Notes: generated from the sequence alone by a model not told the origin. A DNA stretch of 64,000 nucleotides from Methanospirillum stamsii (GCF_003173335.1 NZ_QGMZ01000010.1:14974-78973), one strand, 5' to 3'; shown: positions 43,552 to 54,099, counted from the stretch's first letter. Numbers and translations are program-made.

Positions 43552-46149
43552 ATGTCGAGGGTCTTGCGGGAACTTCCCAAAACCTATGAGTATCGTGAGG
43601 TAGAATCGCGATGGCAGCAGACGTGGAAAGATGAAGACGTCTACTTTAAAGAGGGGTCAGAAAAACCCCGGTTTGTCATTGATACACCTCCACCATATCC
43701 CACCGGTGAATTTCATATTGGAAATGCATTTAACTGGTGTTATATTGATTTTTTAGCCAGATACAAGCGGATGAAAGGATTCAATGTCATGTTCCCGCAG
43801 GGATGGGACTGTCATGGTCTTCCAACCGAGGTGAAAGTCGAGGAGATCCATAAGATAACAAAGAATGATGTTGACCGGCAGAAATTCCGCGAGATGTGCC
43901 GCGAACTGACAATCGGCAATATCACGAAGATGCGGGCATCCATGCGGAGAATGGCATTTTCCATCGACTGGAGCCACGAATACATCACGATGATGCCGGA
44001 GTACTTTGGCAAGACCCAGCTCTCGTTTCTCCGGATGTATAACGCCGGACAAATCTACCAGTCAGACCATCCGGTCAACTTCTGTCCCCGGTGTGAGACT
44101 GCCATTGCCTTTGCAGAGGTCAATTACAGCGACCGGACCACAAAACTCAATTATTTCAACTTCTCCGGCCTTGAGATCGCAACCTCCAGACCTGAACTTC
44201 TTGCCGCCTGTGTTGCTATTGCAGTTCATCCGGATGATGAGCGGTACAAGGATAGAAAAGGTCAGCACCTGAAAGTCCCTATCTTTGGACATGAAGTCCC
44301 CATCATCTGTGATGAGGCAGTCGATCCTGCCTTTGGTTCCGGAGCCGTTATGATCTGTACCTTTGGAGACAAGCAGGATGTCATCTGGTGGAAGGTTCAT
44401 AAACTCCCGCTCAGGAAGGCAATCGACAAAACCGGCCATATGACCGAGATCGCCGGAAAATACCAGGGCATGGATACAACCTCCTGTCGTGAAGCAATCC
44501 TTTCAGATATGAAAGCCGGGGGAATCCTTCTCAGGCAGGAACCACTCGAGCAGCGTGTCGGAACCTGTTGGCGGTGTAAAACACCCATAGAAATCCTCTC
44601 CGAACACCAGTGGTTTGTAAAAATCCCGCATGAAGCAGCATTAAAAGCCGCAAAAGAGGTCAAATGGTATCCGGAGCACATGTTCCTCCGAATGGAGAAC
44701 TGGATCTCACAGATGGAATGGGACTGGTGTATCTCCCGGCAGCGTATCTTTGCAAGCCCAATCCCTATCTGGTTCTGTAAAGACTGTGGCGCAATACTGC
44801 TCCCGGATGAAAAAGACCTCCCCATTGACCCGACGGTGGATGCTCCGAAAAAACCCTGTCCGAAATGTGGCAGTACCAATTATAAACCGGAAACCGATGT
44901 TCTTGATACCTGGATGGACTCGTCAATATCGGTTATGCATGTGACCGGATGGGACGGAAGCCAGAAGGTTCCTCCTCTCTTCCCGGCACAGATCCGTCCC
45001 CAGGGCCATGATATCATCCGGACATGGGCATTTTATACCATCCTTCGTGCAGTCTCCCTTACCGGAGGAAAGCCTTGGGAACAGATCCTCGTAAATGGAA
45101 TGGTACTCGGAGAAGACGGCTTTAAGATGAGTAAGAGCCGGGGCAATGTTACCGTTCCGGAAGAAATCCTGGAGCAGTACGGGGCTGATTCACTCCGGCA
45201 ATGGGCTGCATCAGGAGCTGCAACCGGATCTGATATCCAGTTTAACTGGAATGATGTGGTTGCTGCAAACCGGTTCCTTACCAAAATGTGGAATATCTCA
45301 CGGTTTGCCCTCATGCAACTCGACCGTGCCCCCTTTAAGGATGATGCACCGGTAACTGCTCTTGCTGACCGCTGGCTGTTTACAAAGCTCAGTGAGACTG
45401 TCAGTGAAGTATCCGAATCCCTGGAATCATACCAGTTTGACAAGGGCCTTAAAGCAATCAGGGAGTTTGCCTGGGATGTTCTCGCAGACAATTATATTGA
45501 GATCGTAAAAGGCAGACTGTATACGGATTCCTCCGAACGGGACGGTGCCTGTGTTGCAATCCGGACCTCTCTTGATGCAATCTGCCGGATGCTGGCACCA
45601 TTTACTCCCTACTTTGCTGAAGAGATCTGGTCATTCATGAATGAAGGATCAGTTCACCAGCAGCCATGGGTCTCTTTCTCGTATACAGATGAAGAAGCAC
45701 TCAAATCAGGGGAGACCCTTGTCCAGGTAATATCTGAGATCCGGCGGTACAAACATGACAAAGGGCTGGCCCTTAATGCTCCGCTTGGTAACGTCACCGT
45801 ATACACTCCTTATGCAGTTGACGATGCCGGAGACGGAAGTAGTGCCCTTAACTGCACCCTTACCTGGAAGGCCGGAATGCCACAGCTTACCCAGGTCGTA
45901 AGTGGTGTGAAGTTTGATATGGGCATAATCGGACCAAAACTCAGAGGAAAGGCAAAAGGATTCATGCAGGCTATTGAAGCACTGCCAAAGGATCAACTGA
46001 CAAAGGTTCCAAAAACCATCATGGTCGACGGAGAGGAGATAAGTGTTCCGGAAGGATCTGTTCTCCCCCAGCTTTCGTATACGGTTGCCGGGGCAAGTGT
46101 TGACCTGATTCCGGTCAGTGATGACTTGGTCATCACCATCGACCAGTAA
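43552..46149 (+). CDS. valS: Valyl-tRNA synthetase
   Basis: An 865-residue class I synthetase charging tRNA-Val. The HIGH motif appears as [11 protein letters not shown] near residues 48-58 and the KMSKS motif as FKMSKSRGN. The editing domain (about 190-330) has [18 protein letters not shown]. Zinc knuckles CPRC/CWRC and CKDC with CPKC are present, as in archaeal enzymes. The C-terminal anticodon-binding domain starts near residue 600. Confidence 0.96.
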   Translation: MSRVLRELPKTYEYREVESRWQQTWKDEDVYFKEGSEKPRFVIDTPPPYPTGEFHIGNAFNWCYIDFLARYKRMKGFNVMFPQGWDCHGLPTEVKVEEIHKITKNDVDRQKFREMCRELTIGNITKMRASMRRMAFSIDWSHEYITMMPEYFGKTQLSFLRMYNAGQIYQSDHPVNFCPRCETAIAFAEVNYSDRTTKLNYFNFSGLEIATSRPELLAACVAIAVHPDDERYKDRKGQHLKVPIFGHEVPIICDEAVDPAFGSGAVMICTFGDKQDVIWWKVHKLPLRKAIDKTGHMTEIAGKYQGMDTTSCREAILSDMKAGGILLRQEPLEQRVGTCWRCKTPIEILSEHQWFVKIPHEAALKAAKEVKWYPEHMFLRMENWISQMEWDWCISRQRIFASPIPIWFCKDCGAILLPDEKDLPIDPTVDAPKKPCPKCGSTNYKPETDVLDTWMDSSISVMHVTGWDGSQKVPPLFPAQIRPQGHDIIRTWAFYTILRAVSLTGGKPWEQILVNGMVLGEDGFKMSKSRGNVTVPEEILEQYGADSLRQWAASGAATGSDIQFNWNDVVAANRFLTKMWNISRFALMQLDRAPFKDDAPVTALADRWLFTKLSETVSEVSESLESYQFDKGLKAIREFAWDVLADNYIEIVKGRLYTDSSERDGACVAIRTSLDAICRMLAPFTPYFAEEIWSFMNEGSVHQQPWVSFSYTDEEALKSGETLVQVISEIRRYKHDKGLALNAPLGNVTVYTPYAVDDAGDGSSALNCTLTWKAGMPQLTQVVSGVKFDMGIIGPKLRGKAKGFMQAIEALPKDQLTKVPKTIMVDGEEISVPEGSVLPQLSYTVAGASVDLIPVSDDLVITIDQ

Positions 46150-46266
46150 CACGAGTAATTATTAAAAATCTAACTTTTTTTATCACCATTATTATCACTG
46201 GACACACCTTTCAAAAAAAGAATTATACATGTGACAAGGCAATGTACCAGAATATTATTCACAATA

Positions 46267-47964
46267 ATGATGCTTACATCACTTTCTATTAAAAATTTCA
46301 AGCGATTCGAAGATGTTACAATTCCCCTTGGGGACCCGGTGGTATTCATTGGCCCCAATAACTCAGGGAAAACAACCGCCCTTCAGGCTCTGACTCTGTT
46401 TTCAATCGGGCTTTCAAAATGGATAGAAAAAAGAGGATTGAATTCTTCAGTACAAAAACGAACAGGCGTCACAATCAATCGGAGGGATCTTCTTGCAGTC
46501 CCTATTCCGGAGGCTACCCTTCTATGGCGAGACCTTCATGTTCGATCATCAGAATTGACAGAGGGGAAACAAAAAACCACAAATATCAAGATTGAGATCA
46601 TACTGGAAGGAATAACCGATAATGAACCCTGGACATGTGGACTTGAATTTGATTACGCTAATCCTGAATCCCTCTATTGCCGACCAATCAAGGATAAAGA
46701 AGGAAGACTCCTTTCCATCTCACAAAACTTAAAGTCATTTTCTATTGCTTTTCTGCCACCAATGTCAGGCCTTGCAGCACAGGAAATAAAATTAGAAACC
46801 GGAGCCATTAATGTAAAAATTGGTGAAGGAAGAACAGCAGAAGTCTTGAGAAATCTTTGTTATCAGATTAGTTCATCAGGAAATGATGAACCCTGGAAAA
46901 CAGTTGTTCAAAACATCAGGGATCTCTTTGGAGTCATCTTACATACACCAGAATACATCATAGAACGTGGTGAAATAACGATGGAATATGATGAGATAGG
47001 ATCCGGAATAACTCTGGATATCTCATCAGCAGGAAGAGGTCTGCACCAGACGCTGCTATTGCTTGCATATTTGTATTCACATCCGGGAGATGTTCTGTTA
47101 CTTGATGAACCAGATGCGCATCTGGAAATATTACGGCAACGGCAAATATTTAATCTTCTTATTCAATCATCACAAAAAACAAAAAGCCAGATAATTGCAG
47201 CAAGTCACTCAGAGGTTGTTTTAAATGAAGCAGCAGATAAAAACGTTGTCGTGGCGTTTATTGGCAAACCTCACCGAATAGACAAAAAAGTAGGACTTGA
47301 AAAATCACTCAGGGAATACGGATATGATCAGTATTATCTGGCCGAGAGAAGGGATTGGGTACTCTATGTTGAGGGATCAACCGATTTGGCAATACTTCAG
47401 GAATTTGCAAAAATACTGAATCACAAAAGTCTTCCTTATCTTACAGCTCCTTTTATCAGATATATTGGATGTAATGAACCATCAGAAGCACAAAAGCACT
47501 ACTACGCCATGAAAGAAGCAAATAAAAACCTTCGTGGTATTGCACTTTTTGACCGTCTTAATAAGGAGATAAAAAAAGATCCAAATCTTACCATTATTTC
47601 CTGGAAAAAACGGGAAATTGAAAACTATTTTGCCATCCCGGAAGTAATAGTGAGATTTCTGGAAAATAAACCAGACCCTGCAACACAGCAGATGGTAAAC
47701 ATGATGAAAGAATGTTTAACTGATGCGATTCCTCCAAGGGCGATGCGGGATCGGAAAGACAGATGGTGGACAGAAACGAAGATGAGCGATGATTTCCTTG
47801 ACCCACTTTGGGCTGATTTTTTTGAAAGATCAGGACAAAAGGTACTGATAAATAAAGGCGGTTATTATGAAATTGCACAATATCTATATCCTGACGAAAT
47901 TGATCCGGAGATTATTGAAAAACTCGATAAAATATATGATATAGCCGTAAAAACCGTTGATTAG
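46267..47964 (+). CDS. OLD-family ATP-dependent nuclease (AAA ATPase plus TOPRIM)
   Basis: A 565-residue protein of the OLD family. The ABC-type ATPase half has Walker A GPNNSGKTT (29-37), an ABC-signature-like ISSAGRGLHQTLLLLAY and Walker B DVLLLDEPDAHLE near residue 280. A TOPRIM nuclease domain follows, with VLYVEGSTDLAIL near 365-377 and a later acidic pair. Related nucleases are phage-defence effectors. It is clearly AT-richer than neighbours, with Lys/Ile codons ending in A/T, suggesting acquisition. There is no adjacent UvrD-like helicase, so it is not a Gabija pair. The start could also be ATG 46270 or GTG 46231. Confidence 0.88.
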   Translation: MMLTSLSIKNFKRFEDVTIPLGDPVVFIGPNNSGKTTALQALTLFSIGLSKWIEKRGLNSSVQKRTGVTINRRDLLAVPIPEATLLWRDLHVRSSELTEGKQKTTNIKIEIILEGITDNEPWTCGLEFDYANPESLYCRPIKDKEGRLLSISQNLKSFSIAFLPPMSGLAAQEIKLETGAINVKIGEGRTAEVLRNLCYQISSSGNDEPWKTVVQNIRDLFGVILHTPEYIIERGEITMEYDEIGSGITLDISSAGRGLHQTLLLLAYLYSHPGDVLLLDEPDAHLEILRQRQIFNLLIQSSQKTKSQIIAASHSEVVLNEAADKNVVVAFIGKPHRIDKKVGLEKSLREYGYDQYYLAERRDWVLYVEGSTDLAILQEFAKILNHKSLPYLTAPFIRYIGCNEPSEAQKHYYAMKEANKNLRGIALFDRLNKEIKKDPNLTIISWKKREIENYFAIPEVIVRFLENKPDPATQQMVNMMKECLTDAIPPRAMRDRKDRWWTETKMSDDFLDPLWADFFERSGQKVLINKGGYYEIAQYLYPDEIDPEIIEKLDKIYDIAVKTVD

Positions 47965-47973
47965 TACAAAATT

Positions 47974-48597
47974 TTACTTATTATTTTTTCTTTTTTTTCT
48001 CTGTTCTGCATGCCGGAACCTAACCGCTTCTGATGCCACCCGGAGAATATGTTCCGGCGGCAATGTCCCGTCGATGATAACAAACCTGGATGGGTCTTCT
48101 TCTACGAGCCGCATATAATACTCCTGAACCCGGGAGAGGACATGTTCCTGTTCAAAATGTTCTCCTTCTCCTCTCTTTCCGGTCCGTTCCAGGGCAACAG
48201 CAACCGGAACCGCAAGGAGAATAGTAAGATCAGGAATAATAGTCCATCCTGAATGGACTGCCCTGAGCCATGAAAGCGGGTCAGGGATGATGCCATCAAG
48301 GGTGACCTGCTGGTACACATACCGGCTGTCTATATACCGGTCAGAGATAACAAGATGACCCTCTGCCAGGGCAGGCCGGACAATCTCCCGGAGGTGGGCT
48401 GCATGATCAGCAACAAAGAGCAGGGCCTCTGCCACCGGATCTGCCTGTTCCCGGATAGCCCGGCGGACCGCATCACCTATCCAGGTAGACCCGGGCTCAC
48501 GGGTTATCACCGGAGAAAAATCCGCCAGAGCAGTTCCAAGTGCCTGATGCAGGGTGGATTTTCCACTTCCGTCAATCCCCTCAATAGTTACAAGCAA
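47974..48597 (-). CDS. tmk: Thymidylate kinase
   Basis: A 207-residue kinase phosphorylating dTMP to dTDP. The P-loop IEGIDGSGKSTL begins at residue 5; TREPGSTWIG and SDRYIDSRYVYQ are family sites for nucleotide and thymidine. The lid segment contains KRGEGEHFEQ. The start overlaps the HisA-like gene by ten bases. Confidence 0.94.
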   Translation of the reverse strand: MLVTIEGIDGSGKSTLHQALGTALADFSPVITREPGSTWIGDAVRRAIREQADPVAEALLFVADHAAHLREIVRPALAEGHLVISDRYIDSRYVYQQVTLDGIIPDPLSWLRAVHSGWTIIPDLTILLAVPVAVALERTGKRGEGEHFEQEHVLSRVQEYYMRLVEEDPSRFVIIDGTLPPEHILRVASEAVRFRHAEQRKKRKNNK

Positions 48598-49262
48598 AAT
48601 GTTCCCCTCCGGATATACTCAACGGGGATGATTCCAGTATGCACCGCGGTTGCAATTATCGCCCCGTCAAACCCTGATTTTGCAAGGAGAACCAGGTCAT
48701 CTTCAGAAGAGACACCCCCGCCCCAGAGAAGTGTGCCCGGATATGCTGCACGAAATGCAGAGAGCATGCCGGAGGAAAGACCTCTCCTGGTCCCGACCCG
48801 GCCGATGTCCAGAAGAATTACCATCTCGAAGTGATACCTGCTGCACGAAGAAAGAAACGAAACCGGATCGGACTTCCAGGGAATGACCAGGTCATTTTTT
48901 ATATCAACCGAAAGAACTCCCCCGGTAAACCGATCAAGGACGTCTCCGGCAGTTTCGGTGCCCACGATATTTTTCACCCCGGCAATGTGGAGCATGTCAT
49001 CCGGACCCCGGCAACCCCGGTCAAGAAGGATACATTCTGTCCGCTCTGCGAGATGGGGTATCAGGGAATCATGATCGCCAGTGCCACAGATTCGGTCCAG
49101 ATCTGCGATATAAAGATATTTTGGCTGCAATTGATCGATAAACGCGATTGGCTCTGCGGTCGATGCATGAATGGATGTTACCGGAGCGTAACTCTCCCGC
49201 ATCCCACTCTTTCCGTGAACGATACAACCGGATTTCAGGTCTGTGGCTAAATAAAGGTCCAT
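48588..49262 (-). CDS. HisA/HisF-related TIM-barrel protein
   Basis: A 224-residue protein resembling HisA but divergent. HisA-like points: YIADLDRICGTGD in the first strand region, GTETAGDVLDRF, LSVDIKND and LLWGGGVSSEDDLVLLAKSGFDGAIIATAVHTG at the phosphate site. It corresponds to the archaeal hisA/hisF-related family (TIGR00734 as I recall it), of unknown function, not histidine synthesis. Its divergent partner across 44 bases is mfnB, hinting at a role in C1-cofactor synthesis (inference). Confidence 0.8.
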   Translation of the reverse strand: MDLYLATDLKSGCIVHGKSGMRESYAPVTSIHASTAEPIAFIDQLQPKYLYIADLDRICGTGDHDSLIPHLAERTECILLDRGCRGPDDMLHIAGVKNIVGTETAGDVLDRFTGGVLSVDIKNDLVIPWKSDPVSFLSSCSRYHFEMVILLDIGRVGTRRGLSSGMLSAFRAAYPGTLLWGGGVSSEDDLVLLAKSGFDGAIIATAVHTGIIPVEYIRRGTFCL

Positions 49263-49306
49263 ATTACAAACGTAATCACTATTTAGATGACAGATCCATA
49301 AAATGT

Positions 49307-49993
49307 ATGCAGTTGCTTGTCAGCCCGGCAACAATCGAAGAAGCAAAGAAGACACTTTCTGCTGATATTGTTGATGTAAAGCGTCCTGAAGAAGGCTCAC
49401 TTGGAGCTTCTTTTCCCTGGATAATAAGTGCAATAAAAAAACTTACCCATAAACCGGTTAGTGCCGCAATAGGTGATTTTGACTATAAGCCCGGAGGTGC
49501 AGCCCTCACTGCTCTTGGAGCTGCTACCGCTGGTGCAGATTATGTAAAAATCGGGCTGATGTTTGATGGTATTGAAGAAGCACAGACAGTTATTCAATCA
49601 GTAACCCGTGCGGTCAAAGACACCTATCCTCAAAAATCTGTTGTCATTGCAGCCTATTCTGACTGGGAACGGCTTGATACCATTTCACCTTTTGATATGG
49701 CTCCACTTGCAGCAAAGGCAGGTGCAGATGTATCAATGGTCGATACCGGAATCAAGGATGGCAAATCCACATTTGAATTTATGGATGAGGCAACCCTGGT
49801 AGAATTTACAAACCTGAACCGATCACTCGGTATAAAAACTGCCCTTGCAGGATCTCTGAAATTTCAGGATATTGATATTCTAAAACGGATAGATCCGGAG
49901 ATCATCGGGGTCAGAGGCATGGTTTGTGGGGGAGACAGAAGAGCAATGGTGCAGGAAGAACTTGTTTTAAAGGCAGTAAGTATGGTCCACTGA
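49307..49993 (+). CDS. mfnB: (5-formylfuran-3-yl)methyl phosphate synthase
   Basis: A 228-residue enzyme (formerly DUF556) that builds the furan ring of methanofuran from two glyceraldehyde-3-phosphate molecules. The TIM-barrel parts LLVSPATIEEA, DIVDVKRPEEGSLGASFPW, with the catalytic Lys near residue 24, and VSAAIGDFDYKPG are all visible, as is VDTGIKDGK further on. ATG at 49307 gives the family length. It is followed one base later by guaB. Confidence 0.92.
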   Translation: MQLLVSPATIEEAKKTLSADIVDVKRPEEGSLGASFPWIISAIKKLTHKPVSAAIGDFDYKPGGAALTALGAATAGADYVKIGLMFDGIEEAQTVIQSVTRAVKDTYPQKSVVIAAYSDWERLDTISPFDMAPLAAKAGADVSMVDTGIKDGKSTFEFMDEATLVEFTNLNRSLGIKTALAGSLKFQDIDILKRIDPEIIGVRGMVCGGDRRAMVQEELVLKAVSMVH

Positions 49994-49994
49994 T

Positions 49995-51455
49995 ATGTAT
50001 ATCGAAAAACTACAGGCAGAATCCGGACTCACTTTTGATGATGTTCTGCTTATTCCGGCCGCTTCTGAAGTTGAGCCGGACCAGGCGGATGTTACCACCC
50101 GTTTTTCACGCAATATTCCGCTTAACATTCCTCTTGTCAGTGCTGCAATGGACACGGTCAGTACCTCACCGATGGCTGTTGCACTCGCACGGGCAGGGGG
50201 CATTACGGTTATCCACCGGAACATGTCGGCGGAACAGGAAGTGGAAGAGGTCAGGAAAGTCAAACTGGAGTCCGAAATTGTCCAGCGTGAAGTTCTTACC
50301 GTCACGCCGGACTCATTGATAGCTGATGTCGACCGGATGATGACCTATCATGGAATTGGTGGTGTTCCGGTTGTTGAAGATGAAAAAGTCATAGGTATCG
50401 TCAGCAGGCGGGATTTAAGAGCCATGGTAAGCCGCATCGGAAACAAACCGGTACGATCTATCATGACTCCCGAGCCGATTGTTGCACAGGAAGGCATCTC
50501 CATTGACGATGCCTTTGACCTCATGTACTCAAGGAAGGTTGAACGACTTCCGGTGGTGGATGAGGATGGGCTTCTTACCGGTATTATCTCCATGCAGGAG
50601 CTCCTGGAAAAGAGGCAGTTTCCAATTGCAATCCGGGACAAGGATGGAAACCTCCGGGTTGCCGCTTCGGTTGGTCCCTTTGACCATGACCGGGCAATGA
50701 TGCTTGTTGAAGCAGGTGTTGATGCCATCGTTGTTGATTGTGCTCATGGTCATAATCTCAATGTGGTTAAAAGTGTCAGGGATATTAAAGGGAGTATCCC
50801 GGTTGATGTAATCGCCGGAAACATTGCAACGAAAGCTGCTGCAGAGGCACTCATTGATAATGTTGATGGTCTGAAGGTTGGTATCGGGCCGGGTTCTATC
50901 TGTACTACCCGTGTCGTCGCCGGAGTCGGAGTTCCGCAAGTCACCGCGATTGCATCGGTTGCAGAGGTTGCAAAGGAGATGGATGTTCCCATCATTGCTG
51001 ATGGTGGTATCAGATTCTCCGGAGATGTTGCAAAAGCCATTGCTGCAGGTGCAGATTCTGTGATGATGGGAAACCTCTTTGCCGGAACCGATGAGTCGCC
51101 AGGCCAGATAGTTACCATACAGAGTAGAAAATACAAGCAGTACCGGGGCATGGGTTCGCTCGGGGTTATGAGCACCGGTGTTTCTTCAGACAGGTATTTC
51201 CAGAAGAAAGAGATAGGAAAGACAAAATTTGTCCCTGAAGGAGTTGAAGGAGTTACCCCCTATGTCGGCCCGGTTGCTGATGTAATTTATCAGATGATAG
51301 GCGGCCTTAAATCGGCCATGGGATATGTTGGAGCGCGAACCATAGGAGATATGCATGAAAAGACCAGGTTTATCCGGATTACCCAGGCAGGGTATCTTGA
51401 GAGCCATCCGCATAATATCACCATCACCGATGAAGCCCCGAACTACCGAATATAA
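49995..51455 (+). CDS. guaB: Inosine-5'-monophosphate dehydrogenase
   Basis: A 486-residue IMP dehydrogenase, the first step of GMP synthesis. It contains the active-site loop [12 protein letters not shown] with the catalytic Cys near residue 302, two CBS domains inserted at about 92-210, and the flap [11 protein letters not shown]. The ATG at 49995 follows mfnB by one base, suggesting co-transcription. Confidence 0.96.
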   Translation: MYIEKLQAESGLTFDDVLLIPAASEVEPDQADVTTRFSRNIPLNIPLVSAAMDTVSTSPMAVALARAGGITVIHRNMSAEQEVEEVRKVKLESEIVQREVLTVTPDSLIADVDRMMTYHGIGGVPVVEDEKVIGIVSRRDLRAMVSRIGNKPVRSIMTPEPIVAQEGISIDDAFDLMYSRKVERLPVVDEDGLLTGIISMQELLEKRQFPIAIRDKDGNLRVAASVGPFDHDRAMMLVEAGVDAIVVDCAHGHNLNVVKSVRDIKGSIPVDVIAGNIATKAAAEALIDNVDGLKVGIGPGSICTTRVVAGVGVPQVTAIASVAEVAKEMDVPIIADGGIRFSGDVAKAIAAGADSVMMGNLFAGTDESPGQIVTIQSRKYKQYRGMGSLGVMSTGVSSDRYFQKKEIGKTKFVPEGVEGVTPYVGPVADVIYQMIGGLKSAMGYVGARTIGDMHEKTRFIRITQAGYLESHPHNITITDEAPNYRI

Positions 51456-51461
51456 TAAATA
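51451..51461 (+). promoter_or_regulatory. TATA box of the HTH regulator gene
   Basis: The sequence TATAATAAATA overlaps the guaB stop codon and lies about 30-38 bases upstream of the ATG at 51489. It is the only good TATA candidate, and at this distance the transcript would be nearly leaderless. Confidence 0.5.
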
Positions 51462-51468
51462 CCTATTT

Positions 51469-51489
51469 TCACTAACATAGAGTTAGTGA
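51469..51489 (+). promoter_or_regulatory. Palindromic operator overlapping the regulator start
   Basis: A perfect inverted repeat TCACTAAC-ATAGA-GTTAGTGA: two 8-base arms with a 5-base spacer. It ends on the A of the ATG of the HTH gene and lies 8 bases after the TATA box, so bound protein would cover the transcription start. This is how an autorepressor site looks. Confidence 0.65.
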
Positions 51490-52109
51490 TGTTGGAACAG
51501 GCGGAGTTATCCCGGCTTCTGGATATCCTGGGAAACCGTAACCGGAGGAGAATCATTGAACTTCTTCGGGAAAAGCCCTGTTTTGTCACAGAGATATCAG
51601 AACGGCTTATGATATCCCCAAAAGCCGTCATTGACCATCTCCAGATGCTCGAAGATGCAAGAATCCTCGCATTCCGGAGTGATTGCCGGAGAAGAAAGTA
51701 TTACTATCTTGAGCATGACATCAGTATCCAGGTACATCTGGACGAACAAAGCCATGATCTGATCCCGATGATTCTTTCAGGTGAACAGCGTCTCCTGATA
51801 TCCTTACAAAAACTCCGGCAGATGATTGAAGAACGGGATGAACTTGCCAGGAAACTTGAGGAAAAGGAACGTGAAATTGATCACCAGATAAGTGAAGTCC
51901 TCCATGAAGGCAAACAGGCCGGATATGGAGAAGAGATTATGCTGGTTTCAGTGGCTCTTGCTCATGGAGCTGGCAATCCTGCTATGATACGGGATCTGAC
52001 AGACCTTCCTCCGGAGACGGTTGAAAGTACCCTCCGCCAGCTCACGGACGAAGGAATTGTATGGAGAAAAGGAACAGGATTAGAACTCCGAGGTATATAT
52101 GCCGATTAA
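51489..52109 (+). CDS. ArsR-like HTH transcriptional regulator
   Basis: A 206-residue regulator. The N-terminal winged helix (residues 5-80) reads LLDILGNRNRRRIIELLREKPCFVTEISERL with a recognition helix ISPKAVIDHLQMLE. A coiled coil follows (105-145), and a second winged-helix-like segment is suggested at the C-terminus. It is probably a dimer binding the palindrome over its own start. The start could be GTG 51486. The gene overlaps the next by 11 bases. Confidence 0.88.
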   Translation: MLEQAELSRLLDILGNRNRRRIIELLREKPCFVTEISERLMISPKAVIDHLQMLEDARILAFRSDCRRRKYYYLEHDISIQVHLDEQSHDLIPMILSGEQRLLISLQKLRQMIEERDELARKLEEKEREIDHQISEVLHEGKQAGYGEEIMLVSVALAHGAGNPAMIRDLTDLPPETVESTLRQLTDEGIVWRKGTGLELRGIYAD

Positions 52110-52572
52110 TCCGTACGATGATCTGCTGAAAAACCTGGTCCGGTTACTTGAGCAGATCACTTCATTAGAACAGAATATGCGAAAAATGCAGGACGGTACT
52201 GAGGTCAAACCAGGTATCATTGGTTGTGCAATTATTACCGGAGGACTGCATCCCCAGGATGGAATGACCCTGGGCAAAGGAAATAAGACCGGGCTTTCCT
52301 ATGAGATGGTTGACGCAGAAGAGACTGCGTTTCTGACCATTCAGCTACCGACCGGTTTTGGAAATAATCCGGAGGTAGTCTTCAATGAGAAGGCATGCCA
52401 TGTCGGTATGAACGGGCTGTCCGGAACGATTGACCTTCAGTTTCAAATTAATCCGGAGACATCAACATTTACCTATAGCAACGGAGTGCTTGATGTCGTC
52501 CTGGTTAAAAAGGATTCTGTGCCCGAAAAAATAAACGAAGAAGATCCGGGCATGGAAACTGAATTTTTCTAG
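52099..52572 (+). CDS. Hsp20/alpha-crystallin-like protein
   Basis: A 157-residue protein whose C-terminal two thirds looks like an Hsp20-type beta-sandwich: hydrophobic strands around ETAFLTIQLPTGFG, DLQFQINPETSTFTYSNGVLDVVLVKK, where the NGVLxVxLxK end is the commonest mark of the family. The N-terminus is a short coiled coil (about 8-30). No full alpha-crystallin motif set is seen, so confidence is moderate. Overlap with the HTH gene indicates a regulated small stress unit. A T-rich stretch follows the stop. Confidence 0.7.
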   Translation: MPINPYDDLLKNLVRLLEQITSLEQNMRKMQDGTEVKPGIIGCAIITGGLHPQDGMTLGKGNKTGLSYEMVDAEETAFLTIQLPTGFGNNPEVVFNEKACHVGMNGLSGTIDLQFQINPETSTFTYSNGVLDVVLVKKDSVPEKINEEDPGMETEFF

Positions 52573-52654
52573 AGATATAACTTTTTCTTTTTTTGGAATT
52601 TTTCAAAATTTCAATACCTGTGCATATATCATCCAGTTCATCTGATAATCTGTT

Positions 52655-53974
52655 ATGATAGTCGTGATTGGCGGTGGACCGGCGGGGCGGTACGCAGCGA
52701 TGCGGCTTTCCAAAGCAGGAAAGAAGGTCAGAATAATAGATAAAAGATCTACAGGACTTGGCGGCCAGTGTCTTCATCAGGGCTGCATGACTATTTGTGC
52801 CTTAAATGATGTTGCCAGGTTCATGGAACAGGCACGGATATTTCAGGACCAGGGAATCCTCAATTTTTCAGCAGAACTATCATATCCGGCCCTTATCAGT
52901 AAGATGCAGGAGATAATCGGCCAGATTGCAGGAGTCATCGAACAGGAGACACAGCAGACCGGAGTAGAGGTCATCAAAGGAACAGCAGAGATACAAGGGA
53001 GTAATCTCTTTATAAACGGAGAATTAATGCCTGCAGAGGCAATTATCATTGCTTCCGGGGCTCAACCAAAAGTTCCTGAGATCTCCGGATGCTGTCTTCC
53101 TGGAGTATACACAGCCCACACCATACTTTCAATGCCTGACCTGCCAAAAAGGATGGTAATTATCGGCAGCGGAGTAATCGCTGCAGAATTTGCATATATA
53201 TTCAGTTCTTTTGGGACAAATGTTACCATCCTTGCAAGAAGTTCTCTTCTTCGGACCTTTCCGGACCAACTGATAAAAGAGGCAAAAAAAGATCTCGGCC
53301 GGGTTTCTATTGAGGAACACGTAACCGTTGCAGGTATCAGTGGCCAGACCAGGGTTTCGGGAGTCATTATCCGGGAAGATAGCAGCATTCGAGAGATTCC
53401 TGCAGATGCAGTTCTCCTTGCAACCGGGATGAACCCGAATACTTCTTTTATTTCAGGGATTGCATGTAGTCCGGACGGGGCGGTCCTGGTAAATGAACGA
53501 ATGGAGACATCTGTTCCGGGCATATATGCAGCAGGCGATGTTACCGGCACCGGATATCTGACACCTATCGCAAGACACCAGGGAAGAAAAACTGCTGACA
53601 GTATCCTCGGTAACAACCACGAACCAGACCCAATAGCCGTCCCTCAGGCGATAAAACTCAGTCATGACCTCGCATTCTGCCGGATGTCCCCGACGGTAAG
53701 TAAAGCTCTTTCAATTCCAGGCCCTGCAGGCCCAGGTACATTCTGGGAAGTTCCAGGTCACCATACCGGTTCATCCCTCGTAGAATTTGATAAAAACGGA
53801 CATCTGACCGGACTTGCAGAGGCTTCTCCATCCGGAGCGGTTGCCATGGCATATCTTGGGTGGATGATGAACAGTAATACCACCATTGATGAATTTGACC
53901 GCTTTATTGAGGTACATCCCTCTGCAGACGGGATCCCCTGGCTTTTAAAATACCTCAACGGAAAACGAAAATAA
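52655..53974 (+). CDS. FAD-dependent disulfide oxidoreductase (dihydrolipoamide dehydrogenase-like)
   Basis: A 439-residue flavoprotein of the class I disulfide reductase family. The FAD site VVIGGGPAGRYAA starts at residue 3, the redox-active pair is in GGQCLHQGCM, with Cys four residues apart, and the NAD site is MVIIGSGVIAAEFA. YAAGDVTG is the second FAD motif. The C-terminal dimer region has EVHPSADG instead of the usual His-Pro-Thr-x-x-Glu. The partner His is kept but the Glu is not. Substrate unknown. Confidence 0.9.
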   Translation: MIVVIGGGPAGRYAAMRLSKAGKKVRIIDKRSTGLGGQCLHQGCMTICALNDVARFMEQARIFQDQGILNFSAELSYPALISKMQEIIGQIAGVIEQETQQTGVEVIKGTAEIQGSNLFINGELMPAEAIIIASGAQPKVPEISGCCLPGVYTAHTILSMPDLPKRMVIIGSGVIAAEFAYIFSSFGTNVTILARSSLLRTFPDQLIKEAKKDLGRVSIEEHVTVAGISGQTRVSGVIIREDSSIREIPADAVLLATGMNPNTSFISGIACSPDGAVLVNERMETSVPGIYAAGDVTGTGYLTPIARHQGRKTADSILGNNHEPDPIAVPQAIKLSHDLAFCRMSPTVSKALSIPGPAGPGTFWEVPGHHTGSSLVEFDKNGHLTGLAEASPSGAVAMAYLGWMMNSNTTIDEFDRFIEVHPSADGIPWLLKYLNGKRK

Positions 53975-54099
53975 TCCGGATTTCGCAATAAAATCTTTTT
54001 TATGCGTAATTAATTATTCATTTACCTGGGTTTTTTCATTGGGTAGTAGTGCAACACCTTTTTCAGGTTTAAAAAAAATCATCCTTATCAGGAAGAAAA

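Noticed and set aside
46267-47964. Gabija or retron-type defence pair
   Set aside because: The neighbours are valS and tmk; no UvrD-like helicase or reverse transcriptase is next to the OLD gene.
53062-53616. 184-residue open frame on the minus strand
   Set aside because: Antisense to the FAD oxidoreductase, with no ribosome site or motif.
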